Source: a virus
Virus record (IMG/VR): IMGVR_UViG_3300030329_003281
Coordinates: 1 to 54,487 of that record
Reading direction: 5' to 3' (one strand)
DNA length: 54,487 bases
Below the pieces are notes generated by a model. It was given only the letters and a program-made list of their open reading frames with translations. It made no database searches and was not told the DNA's origin. Positions 44,325 to 50,978 of this stretch are shown one piece after another. The position numbers were made by a program, and so were the translations under genes. The stretch's first letter is position 1. Each line of letters starts with the position of its first letter.

Positions 44325-44542
44325 TGGCGGAATTTCAGTTAGTAGTTAATGGAATATTAGAGACTTATACTAAATATGAAGACATTCCAGATACTTTCGA
44401 AAATGTAGTTAAATTTTTACCGGATCTTCCAGAACCAGAAGGTGAGGATGGAAATCATACAGATGAACAACACGTAGAGATGGCAAGATGGAACGGTAGA
44501 CTACAAGCACTAATGGAGAAAGAACGTGCCCGCAGCAACTAG
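44324..44542 (+). CDS. Conserved small protein in the prohead cluster (72 aa)
   Basis: GTG 44324 shares a base with the previous stop. The product (FQLVVNGILETYTKYEDIPD, NVVKFLPDLPEPE, HTDEQHVEMARWNGRLQALM) matches a small protein common between gp67 and gp21 of marine T4-like phages. The function is unknown; by place it could replace T4 gp68. It overlaps the PAAR gene by 17 bases. Confidence 0.7.
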   Translation: MAEFQLVVNGILETYTKYEDIPDTFENVVKFLPDLPEPEGEDGNHTDEQHVEMARWNGRLQALMEKERARSN

Positions 44543-44819
44543 AATTGGAGATGCAGATGTACCACACTGTTCTGGTATGACTAGAGCAGAAGGTTCAGTA
44601 AATGTATTTGTGAATGGTATCAAGTGGAGTTGTCAAGGAGATGTTAATACTGTACATTTATTGCCTGGCAGTATCCCTTGTCTACCACATGCTGCTCCTA
44701 TTGCAACTGGTTCTACTACAGTATTTGTAAATGGTGATGGTGCTGGTAGAATAGGTGATGCGATAACAAATTGTACTTCTGTTGCTGCTGGAAGTGATAA
44801 TGTTTTTGCAGGACCGTAA
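44526..44819 (+). CDS. PAAR-domain tail spike tip protein
   Basis: The whole 97-aa protein is one PAAR domain: AATRIGDADVPHCSGMTRAE near the N-terminus, SVNVFVNGIKWSCQGD, then TGSTTVFVNGDGAGRIGDAI, NCTSVAAGSDNVFAGP, with Cys15, Cys36, Cys52, His55 and Cys83-type metal ligands. PAAR proteins cap the beta-helical spike (T4 gp5.4) and sharpen the puncturing tip. Here it lies in the head cluster, 36 kb from the spike genes at 4.6-8.3 kb. The start is GTG 44526. Confidence 0.85.
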   Translation: MPAATRIGDADVPHCSGMTRAEGSVNVFVNGIKWSCQGDVNTVHLLPGSIPCLPHAAPIATGSTTVFVNGDGAGRIGDAITNCTSVAAGSDNVFAGP

Positions 44820-44820
44820 A

Positions 44821-45069
44821 ATGAAACAGAAATTTGAAAATATGTATAAATCTGTTGTTGAAAAGGATGAGCATAAAACATCTAAGGAGTATAAAAAACT
44901 TTCTCCGAAGATGAAAGATGCTGTTGATTCTATTTTTAAGGTGATGGATTCTAAACCTTCAGATTTCCTAAATAGTTTTGAAAAAATAATAAAAGACACA
45001 TCAAATAAATATAAAGTGCCAGAAAAACAAATTATGGCATACTTTGAAAAAGAAATGCTTTCGATTTAA
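44821..45069 (+). CDS. Small helical Lys-rich protein (82 aa), prohead cluster
   Basis: ATG 44821 is one base after the PAAR stop. The product is helical and highly charged (KFENMYKSVVEKDEHKTSKE, YKKLSPKMKDAVDSIFKVMD). I do not recognise it with certainty. Its place between gp67 and gp21 fits a prohead core component such as gp68, but sequence does not prove it. Confidence 0.6.
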   Translation: MKQKFENMYKSVVEKDEHKTSKEYKKLSPKMKDAVDSIFKVMDSKPSDFLNSFEKIIKDTSNKYKVPEKQIMAYFEKEMLSI

Positions 45070-45080
45070 GGAGCTAGAAA

Positions 45081-45503
45081 ATGGCTGTCGCAACTAGAAC
45101 ATTAAAAGATACCGTGGTGAATGCTTCCGGTGCTGGTGGTAAAGTTACCATTTTGGTTAATTGGGATGATGAAGATTCTTCAAATAATAATATTTTAGAT
45201 GCTTCTGGTCTTGATGGTCATGCAAATGGCGCAAAATTGGATATTACTCGTATCTGGTGGGCAATTACAGGCGGTGTTGCAGACGATGATCAGAACTGGG
45301 CGTTTATTGAATTCAAAGGCGCATCATCTGATACTCTCGCAATCAATCTTACTGGAACTGGACATTATGATGGGACGGCGGGGCCTATTACCAATAACGC
45401 AACAAATACAGGTGCAACCTCTGGTGACTTGGAGTTGAGTTTGCGTAACTGTTCTGGTTCAATGATTATTGAACTGCGTAAAGACGAGAACTTTACATCA
45501 TAG
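45081..45503 (+). CDS. Unknown beta-rich protein before the prohead protease (140 aa)
   Basis: The start is clear (AAGGAG, ATG 45081). The sequence is beta-rich and polar with GAGGKVTILVNWDDEDSSNN, LDITRIWWAITGGVADDDQN, GDLELSLRNCSGSMIIELRK. It does not resemble the T4 proteins of this region. Size and fold type would suit a head decoration or Ig-like surface protein, which I infer only from position and composition. Its Trp-Trp pair and acidic clusters are notable. Confidence 0.65.
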   Translation: MAVATRTLKDTVVNASGAGGKVTILVNWDDEDSSNNNILDASGLDGHANGAKLDITRIWWAITGGVADDDQNWAFIEFKGASSDTLAINLTGTGHYDGTAGPITNNATNTGATSGDLELSLRNCSGSMIIELRKDENFTS

Positions 45504-45547
45504 GGGATATGAAATGCAAGCACGTCAGAGGGGATATCCAATGCAAG
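45502..45547 (+). repeat. Tandem duplication of ribosome site plus start codon
   Basis: AGGGGATAT followed by three bases and ATGCAAG occurs twice, 27 bases (nine codons) apart: first 45502-45520, second 45529-45547. Only the three spacer bases differ (GAA versus CCA). Both ATGs (45514, 45541) are in the frame of gp21. Confidence 0.85.
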
Positions 45548-46197
45548 TTGTAAAATTATTTTCAGAAGCCGTAGAAGAAGTACAGTATATCTGTGAAGAA
45601 AAAGAAAACGGCGGCAAGAACTATAAAATTCGTGGTGTCTTCATGCAAGCAGACATCAAGAATAGAAATGGCCGTGTATATCCAATGGAAGTATTAGAAA
45701 AGGAAGTACAACGGTATAACGAAAAATTCATCGATGAAAATCGAGCGTATGGTGAACTAGGTCATCCTGATGGCCCGACAGTTAACCTTGAACGTGTTTC
45801 CCATATGGTTACTTCACTGAAACCAGATGGTAAAAATTTCATTGGTGAGGCAAAAATTTTGAAAACCCCGATGGGAGAAATAGTTAAGAACCTTATGGAT
45901 GAGGGTGCGAAACTTGGAGTTTCTTCTAGAGGCATGGGAAGTTTAGACCAAAAAAATGGTGCTAACTATGTGAGAGATGATTTCTATTTAGCAACTGCTG
46001 CGGATATCGTTGCCGATCCATCTGCTCCAAACGCTTTCGTAGAAGGTGTTATGGAAGGAAAGGAGTGGGTATGGGATCATGGTGCATTGATTGAAGCACA
46101 TCTTGCTGGATTGAAAAAGGAATTTGATGTCAAAGAAAATAAAAGACAAGCGAACAAAGAAGCATTAGAGTTCGCTAAATTCCTCAAAATGTTATAA
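45541..46197 (+). CDS. gp21: gp21-like prohead protease
   Basis: The protein (218 aa from ATG 45541; T4 gp21 is 212) contains YKIRGVFMQADIKNRNGRVY, the histidine motif YGELGHPDGPTVNLERVSH (His75) and the catalytic serine region KLGVSSRGMGS (Ser128/129), as in the U9/herpesvirus-type assemblin proteases. It processes the core and capsid proteins during head maturation. A second equally good start at ATG 45514 would add nine residues because the ribosome site and start are tandemly duplicated. No promoter is seen directly before it. Confidence 0.95.
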   Translation: MQVVKLFSEAVEEVQYICEEKENGGKNYKIRGVFMQADIKNRNGRVYPMEVLEKEVQRYNEKFIDENRAYGELGHPDGPTVNLERVSHMVTSLKPDGKNFIGEAKILKTPMGEIVKNLMDEGAKLGVSSRGMGSLDQKNGANYVRDDFYLATAADIVADPSAPNAFVEGVMEGKEWVWDHGALIEAHLAGLKKEFDVKENKRQANKEALEFAKFLKML

Positions 46198-46199
46198 TT

Positions 46200-46207
46200 T
46201 ATAAATA
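46200..46207 (+). promoter_or_regulatory. T4-type late promoter (TATAAATA)
   Basis: Exact late-promoter core in the 37-base gap between gp21 and gp22, 27 bases ahead of ATG 46235, with AAGGAG at 46223-46228. Confidence 0.82.
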
Positions 46208-46234
46208 ATATAAACAAAAAATAAGGAGAAATCC

Positions 46235-47353
46235 ATGTCTGAACTAGATACAACAATTGAGGAGCTTGAAGCTGAAGTTCTAGCGGAACTTGAAGAAGCT
46301 AATGGTGCAGATGCTCCTATGAAAAGCGCCGCTCCCGCTGATAAACCTGAGAAGGTTAAGGATGAGGTCAACAAAGAAGAAGATCTTGGTGGTGCAAAAC
46401 CAGAAGCCAAAGTTGAAAAGGGTGCTGATGAGGATCGTCCCGAAAAATCGATTGGTAAGAAAGCAGCTGCTTCTGCCGATGAGGTTGGTGGCGATGCACA
46501 ACAGAAGGGCGAAGGTAAACCCGATGCCCCTCAAAAGCTCGCTGCTGGAGATGAGGTGGAAATGACTGACGAACAGGAAGTCGTTTCAGAAGACAAAGAA
46601 ACAGATGACAACATTGAAGAAAGAATTTCTGATATTAACGTCAAAGAAGATGTTTCTGCTTTGATTTCTGGAGAAGACCTCTCTGAAGAGTTTAAAGTTA
46701 AAGCGGCCACAATTTTTGAGGCTGCCGTTAAATCTAAGATTCGTAGTGAAGTTGTACGAATGGAAGAGGAATATTCTGTTCAACTAGCAGAAGCTACTGA
46801 GACAATTAAAGAGGAACTGTCCGAGAAAGTTGATAGTTACCTCGGTTATGTTGTCGAAGAGTGGATGAAAGAGAATGAGATTGCTGTTGAGCGTGGACTC
46901 AAGGGCGAAATCGCCGAGGACTTCATTTCTGGTCTGAAACAGTTGTTTGAAGATCATTACATTGACGTTCCTGACGAAAAGTATGATATTCTTGAAGCTC
47001 AGTCTGAAAAGATTTCTGAGCTTGAAGAAAAACTCAATGCCTCTATTGAAGAGAATGTTGAGAGAAGAAAGGTTGTTGAGTCTTTGACCAGAGATGCAGT
47101 TATACATGAAGTCTCTGAAGAACTTACTGTCACTGAAATGGAAAAGTTTAAGTCGCTAACTGAAGAGTTAGAATTTGTAAGTGAAGATAGTTTCCGTCAA
47201 AAACTCGACACACTGAAAGAAAGTTATTTCCCGAAAACTAGTGGGGAAGAGTCTTTCGTGATTGTTGATGGAGATAGTGAAGAACCAGCACAGGACATTG
47301 ATACGACTGATACGATTAAAACGTACTTGTCGGCCATCAGTCGTACCAAATAG
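46235..47353 (+). CDS. gp22: gp22-like prohead scaffold protein
   Basis: A highly charged helical protein: N-terminus MSELDTTIEELEAEVLAELE, then a long Ala/Lys/Glu/Asp-rich disordered part to about residue 130, then a coiled-coil with SGEDLSEEFKVKAATIFEAA, VVEEWMKENEIAVERGLKGE, IAEDFISGLKQLFEDHYIDV, which is the conserved gp22 core. It is longer than T4 gp22 (269 aa), mainly in the disordered part. It scaffolds the prohead and is degraded by gp21. The gene ends just before the capsid promoter. Confidence 0.93.
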   Translation: MSELDTTIEELEAEVLAELEEANGADAPMKSAAPADKPEKVKDEVNKEEDLGGAKPEAKVEKGADEDRPEKSIGKKAAASADEVGGDAQQKGEGKPDAPQKLAAGDEVEMTDEQEVVSEDKETDDNIEERISDINVKEDVSALISGEDLSEEFKVKAATIFEAAVKSKIRSEVVRMEEEYSVQLAEATETIKEELSEKVDSYLGYVVEEWMKENEIAVERGLKGEIAEDFISGLKQLFEDHYIDVPDEKYDILEAQSEKISELEEKLNASIEENVERRKVVESLTRDAVIHEVSEELTVTEMEKFKSLTEELEFVSEDSFRQKLDTLKESYFPKTSGEESFVIVDGDSEEPAQDIDTTDTIKTYLSAISRTK

Positions 47354-47362
47354 TGCATATTT

Positions 47363-47370
47363 TATAAATT
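47363..47370 (+). promoter_or_regulatory. Late promoter (TATAAATT) for the capsid gene
   Basis: One mismatch (last base) to TATAAATA in the short gap before gp23, 31 bases before ATG 47402, with AAGGAG at 47388-47393. Position and spacing are as expected for the strong gene 23 promoter. Confidence 0.65.
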
Positions 47371-47401
47371 AAATGTAGAAAAATAATAAGGAGAAACGAA
47401 A

Positions 47402-48751
47402 ATGTTTCAAACAGAACATCTACAAGAAAAGTGGCAGCCAGTCCTAGATCATCCTGAACTTCCTAAGATCGATGATAGCTATCGCCGTGCAGTCACAACC
47501 GTTATTCTTGAAAACCAAGAAAAAGCGTTGATGGAAGACCGTGCTTTCCTTTCGGAAGCCGCTCCTATCAACTCGACTGGTGGTTCCATTTCTAACTGGG
47601 ATCCCATTCTTATCTCGCTCGTTCGTCGTGCGATGCCTAACCTGATCGCTTATGATATCTGTGGTGTCCAGCCTATGACTGGTCCGACAGGCCTCATTTT
47701 CGCGATGCGTGCTTCGTTCCTGTCTTCGGATGGTGCGGAAGCTCTGGTTGACGAAGCAATGCCTGGTAAGGCTGGTGCTTCTAACCAAAACGCTGCTGGT
47801 ACTACTGGTGGTGGTGATGTTGGTGCAACAGAAACTAATCCTGCCGTTCTGAACGACAGTCCTTCTGCTGGTACTTACACTTCTGCTACTGGTATGACGA
47901 CTGCTCAGGGTGAAGCACTGGGTGATACATCCACAAATGCTTTCGCTGAAATGGCGTTCTCCATCGACAAGTCCACGGTTACCGCCGTGACTCGTGCTCT
48001 GAAAGCTGAGTACACGATGGAACTGGCTCAAGACCTGAAAGCGATTCATGGTTTGGACGCTGAAACAGAACTGGCTAACATCCTGAGTTCTGAAATTCTT
48101 GCTGAAATCAACCGTGAAGTTGTTCGCCGTGTTTATGTTGCTGCCGTCAAAGGTGCTCAGGTTAACACGACAACTGCTGGTATCTTCGACTTGGATACAG
48201 ACTCCAATGGTCGTTGGTCGGTTGAGAAGTTCAAAGGTCTGATGTTCGGTATCGAGCGTGATGCAAACGCGATTGGTCAGCAGACTCGTCGTGGTAAAGG
48301 TAACATGCTGATGTGTTCTGCTGACGTTGCGTCTGCATTGCAAATGGCTGGTATCCTTGACTACACGCCTGCTCTGAACAATAACCTGAACGTGGATGAC
48401 ACAACTACGACATTTGCTGGTGTCCTGAATGGTCGCTACAAAGTCTATGTTGACCCGTATGCCGCTAACGTTGCTGCTTCGCAGTATTATGTTGTTGGTT
48501 ACAAGGGTACGTCCCCGTATGACGCTGGTATGTTCTACTGCCCGTATGTTCCGTTGCAAATGGTTCGTGCGGTTGGTGAAAACACCTTCCAGCCGAAGAT
48601 CGGGTTCAAGACTCGTTACGGTATGGCTGCTAACCCATTCGCTCAGACTGCTGGTGCAGTTGCTGCGGGTGACACGCAGAACACTGATGCCTCGATTGAT
48701 GATGGCGTCAATGTTTACTACCGTCGCGTTAAGGTTACAAACCTGATGTAA
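47402..48751 (+). CDS. gp23: gp23-like major capsid protein
   Basis: The N-terminal WQPVLDHPELPKIDDSYRRA, VTTVILENQEKALMED and FLSEAAPINSTGG blocks are diagnostic for T4 gp23. A gp21 cleavage site LSE (residues 50-52) followed by AAPIN would remove the first 52 residues. HK97-fold blocks follow (SISNWDPILISLVRRAMPNL, AYDICGVQPMTGPTGLIFAM and the C-terminal QPKIGFKTRYGMAANPFAQ). Length is 449 aa, against 521 in T4. Base composition is nearer 50% G+C (30 of 60 bases in 47641-47700) than the 30% of the neighbouring giant gene (24661-24720), and codon choice looks optimised for very high expression. Confidence 0.98.
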   Translation: MFQTEHLQEKWQPVLDHPELPKIDDSYRRAVTTVILENQEKALMEDRAFLSEAAPINSTGGSISNWDPILISLVRRAMPNLIAYDICGVQPMTGPTGLIFAMRASFLSSDGAEALVDEAMPGKAGASNQNAAGTTGGGDVGATETNPAVLNDSPSAGTYTSATGMTTAQGEALGDTSTNAFAEMAFSIDKSTVTAVTRALKAEYTMELAQDLKAIHGLDAETELANILSSEILAEINREVVRRVYVAAVKGAQVNTTTAGIFDLDTDSNGRWSVEKFKGLMFGIERDANAIGQQTRRGKGNMLMCSADVASALQMAGILDYTPALNNNLNVDDTTTTFAGVLNGRYKVYVDPYAANVAASQYYVVGYKGTSPYDAGMFYCPYVPLQMVRAVGENTFQPKIGFKTRYGMAANPFAQTAGAVAAGDTQNTDASIDDGVNVYYRRVKVTNLM

Positions 48752-48759
48752 GACCCTTT

Positions 48760-48788
48760 CCACGACAGAAGGATAATAATAGTCGTGG
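48760..48788 (+). promoter_or_regulatory. Hairpin 1 after the capsid gene
   Basis: CCACGAC (48760-48766) and GTCGTGG (48782-48788) are exact reverse complements with a 15-base A-rich loop. It sits directly before the intrinsic terminator and could protect the gp23 mRNA 3' end. Confidence 0.6.
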
Positions 48789-48795
48789 ACCTTCA

Positions 48796-48824
48796 GGGGG
48801 CGCAGTTTGCGCCCCCTTTTTTTT
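48796..48824 (+). terminator. Intrinsic terminator after gp23
   Basis: GGGGGCGC (48796-48803), loop AGTTT, GCGCCCCC (48809-48816), followed by eight T (48817-48824). The A-T pair next to the loop would extend the stem to nine pairs. This is the only clear rho-independent terminator in the window and it closes the head gene series after the most expressed gene. Confidence 0.95.
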
Positions 48825-48880
48825 GTCTAATATATACAATAAGAATGATTAAACATAAGGTGACAAAAAGGATGAGAAAA

Positions 48881-49318
48881 ATGGAATTAGGCAATCCAGT
48901 AATTACTGCATTGGTTGGTTTGGTTATCTTTTATATTGGTTTGAAAATGTTTAGTGGTGGAATGAAATCAATGGGTAATATGGAACATTTACAATTCTTT
49001 ATTGCTAATCCAATGTATATGTTCTTCGGTGGTATTGTTATGACTCTCCTATGGCAATCTTCTTCTTTATCAACAACAGCCATTATCGCTCTTGTTGCAT
49101 CTGGTGCAGTGCCATTACCTGCTGCGATTGCTGCGGTGCTTGGTGCCAACATTGGTACAACTGGTACGATATGGCTTGCAGGACTTTTAGTATCAGATGG
49201 AATGCCAAGGGGCGATACGTTACGAATAGCTATGGCACATACAGGTGTTAATATGTTTATGGCAGCAATGTTACTTCCTTTTGTGCACCATATCGCACGA
49301 TTTTTAGGAAGGTTTTAA
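48881..49318 (+). CDS. Na+/phosphate cotransporter family protein, single-repeat size
   Basis: The 145-aa product is a membrane protein with the two signatures of the Na/Pi-cotransporter II family (PF02690): LVIFYIGLKMFSGGMKSM near the N-terminus and QSSS (59-62) followed by TTAIIALVASGAVPLP, AAIAAVLGANIGTTGTIWL. Hosts' NptA-type transporters are about 550 aa with two inverted QSSS repeats plus a PhoU domain; this protein holds one repeat only and would have to dimerise. It likely alters phosphate entry in infected cells. It follows the gp23 terminator. ATG 48881 has AAGGA at 48868-48872; ATG 48872 and ATG 48845 are alternatives. Confidence 0.85.
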   Translation: MELGNPVITALVGLVIFYIGLKMFSGGMKSMGNMEHLQFFIANPMYMFFGGIVMTLLWQSSSLSTTAIIALVASGAVPLPAAIAAVLGANIGTTGTIWLAGLLVSDGMPRGDTLRIAMAHTGVNMFMAAMLLPFVHHIARFLGRF

Positions 49319-49323
49319 AATCA

Positions 49324-49331
49324 TATAAATA
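49324..49331 (+). promoter_or_regulatory. TATAAATA immediately before gp3
   Basis: An exact late-promoter core, but only five bases separate it from ATG 49337, against 18-56 for the other sites. If transcription starts about six bases downstream of the core, as in T4, the gp3 message would be leaderless. No Shine-Dalgarno site is found near the ATG. Confidence 0.5.
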
Positions 49332-49336
49332 CTAGT

Positions 49337-49921
49337 ATGGCAACAGCAGGAACATTATCAAGACAACCAGATGTTTTGGATTATGCAAGTCCAACACAGT
49401 TTACTTTTGTGATTAATCAATTACCTAAAGTACAGTTCTTTACTACGGCTTGCAATTTGCCCGGCATTACTTTAGGAACAACAACTTTTCCCACCAGATT
49501 TACACAAGTTCCAATTCAAGGCGATAATGTAACATTTGATAGTTTTAGTTTATCTTTTATTGTTGATGAACATCTAGAAAATTATTTGTCTTTACATGAA
49601 TGGATAACTGGTGCTGGGTTTCCAAGATCTACGGAACAATTTCAAACCTTCAGAGATGAAACTTCTGAAACATCAGATTTAGGTTATCAAAAAGCAGGAA
49701 CAAGATCTGGTATGGTTACAAAGTCAGATAGAAATATGACTTCTGATTCAACACTAACAATATTATCTAGCAAAAATAATCCTATTGTTGAAGTCAGATT
49801 TCGTGATATGTTTCCTACTACATTAAGTGCTCTTGATTATGATCAAAGTGCAACAGATATTGATTATCTAAAAGCAAGTGCAACTTTTGAATATCAATTA
49901 TATGAAATTATAAAACTTTAG
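49337..49921 (+). CDS. gp3: gp3-like tail completion / tube-terminator protein
   Basis: The sequence (PTQFTFVINQLPKVQFFTTA, CNLPGITLGTTTFPTRFTQV, PIQGDNVTFDSFSLSFIVDE, HLENYLSLHEWITGAGFP) is a tube-fold protein related to gp19 and is the one called gp3 downstream of gp23 in cyanophage-type genomes; T4 gp3 is 176 aa, this 194. It caps the tube. A gp54-like identity is a minor alternative since both belong to the tube family. Confidence 0.75.
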   Translation: MATAGTLSRQPDVLDYASPTQFTFVINQLPKVQFFTTACNLPGITLGTTTFPTRFTQVPIQGDNVTFDSFSLSFIVDEHLENYLSLHEWITGAGFPRSTEQFQTFRDETSETSDLGYQKAGTRSGMVTKSDRNMTSDSTLTILSSKNNPIVEVRFRDMFPTTLSALDYDQSATDIDYLKASATFEYQLYEIIKL

Positions 49922-49929
49922 GATGATAC

Positions 49930-50367
49930 ATGGACAAATTGAGTGAGCTCGCAGCAGAGTCTAAGCGAGATTTAGATATTGATGACACCTTTGAAAATTT
50001 ACACCAAGAATCATATAAGAACCAAAGAATTCGACCCAAATGGAGTGAGTACAAAGCAAAGTACAAACTTCTAATATTCCAACTGAAAGCTGACCATCGC
50101 AGACTATACTTAAACAAGTGGGAATATTACGCGGGCAAAGCTGACCCGAAAACTTATTCCGAAAAACCGTTTGATATGAAAGTTCTTAAGACAGACCTTG
50201 ATATGTACATCAGTGCAGATGAGGAGATTATCGAAAGTGAAAAGAAAATTGAGTATTACAAGACAATATTAGGACTTGTTGAAGACACTCTAAAAAGTAT
50301 AGAGCAAAGAGGTTGGGATATTAAGAACGCCCAACAACAGCAGATACATTTGGCCGGAGGTTTTTGA
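49930..50367 (+). CDS. uvsY: UvsY-like recombination mediator
   Basis: The 145-aa helical protein contains IRPKWSEYKAKYKLLIFQLK, KTYSEKPFDMKVLKTDLDMY, ISADEEIIESEKKIEYYKTI and ends SIEQRGWDIKNAQQQQ, the typical UvsY pattern (T4: 137 aa). UvsY loads the UvsX recombinase onto gp32-coated single-stranded DNA. It follows gp3 after eight bases, as in other marine T4-like phages. The stop is in a TGATG overlap with the next gene. Confidence 0.92.
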   Translation: MDKLSELAAESKRDLDIDDTFENLHQESYKNQRIRPKWSEYKAKYKLLIFQLKADHRRLYLNKWEYYAGKADPKTYSEKPFDMKVLKTDLDMYISADEEIIESEKKIEYYKTILGLVEDTLKSIEQRGWDIKNAQQQQIHLAGGF

Positions 50368-50978
50368 TGAATGATTTTGATGTGAAAGTTGATGAGTATA
50401 GTTGTTTCCCCACAATGATTTACAAGTTTGAAGCAGACTTGTCTGATTATTATGATGATATGTTAGAATACATTAAGATACAACCGATGGAACTGGATGG
50501 TATGATTCAGACCAAAGATGATTTATATGCTTTGGAAACATTCGGTCCACTAGTAGAAGTTGTTCGTCATACTACAGGAAACATTCTCAAAAATCTACAA
50601 TATGATGATTACAAAGAAATTGAAATCACGAGCATGTGGGGTAACCATATGCAAGAGGGTAGAGCACATCCACCACATACACATTCTAATAATGTTATGT
50701 CTGGTGTGTATTACATTGAAAGTTCAAAAGATGCAGCTCCCATACAATTCTTTGATCCCAAATCACAAGCAAATGTGTTGAAGCCAAAAGGAGTTGCGAC
50801 CTGGCAAAATTCTTCTATGTTGCAGTTTAACTCTGATGTTGGAACAGGATTAGTTTTTCCTTCATGGTTACAACATTGGGTTCCTCCTACTTCAGCAGCA
50901 AGAACAAGCATCTCTTGGAATTGCATCATTAGAGGTGACTATGGTTCCAGAGAAGAATACCAGTATGCTTATTTCTAA
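50367..50978 (+). CDS. 2OG-Fe(II) oxygenase (PF13759 type)
   Basis: Typical marine-phage oxygenase of 203 aa: PPHTHSNNVMSGVYYIESS with His104/His106, PIQFFDP with Asp130, GLVFPSWLQHWVP with His170 and Arg179 for 2-oxoglutarate (RTSISWNCIIRG). It is commonly found between UvsY and UvsW in cyanophage-type genomes. The substrate is unknown. ATG 50367 is preceded by GGAGG at 50356-50360. It overlaps the UvsW gene by 38 bases. Confidence 0.9.
   Translation: MNDFDVKVDEYSCFPTMIYKFEADLSDYYDDMLEYIKIQPMELDGMIQTKDDLYALETFGPLVEVVRHTTGNILKNLQYDDYKEIEITSMWGNHMQEGRAHPPHTHSNNVMSGVYYIESSKDAAPIQFFDPKSQANVLKPKGVATWQNSSMLQFNSDVGTGLVFPSWLQHWVPPTSAARTSISWNCIIRGDYGSREEYQYAYF

Noticed and set aside
47444-48763. 439-codon open frame on the minus strand across the capsid gene
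   Set aside because: It is exactly antisense to gp23, its translation is Ser/Thr/Arg-rich without any family signature, and it is explained by the biased codon use of gp23.
48785-48880. Extended start (GTG 48785) of the phosphate transporter gene
   Set aside because: The frame would run through the intrinsic terminator; AAGGA and ATG 48881 give a normal start with the family's N-terminal helix.
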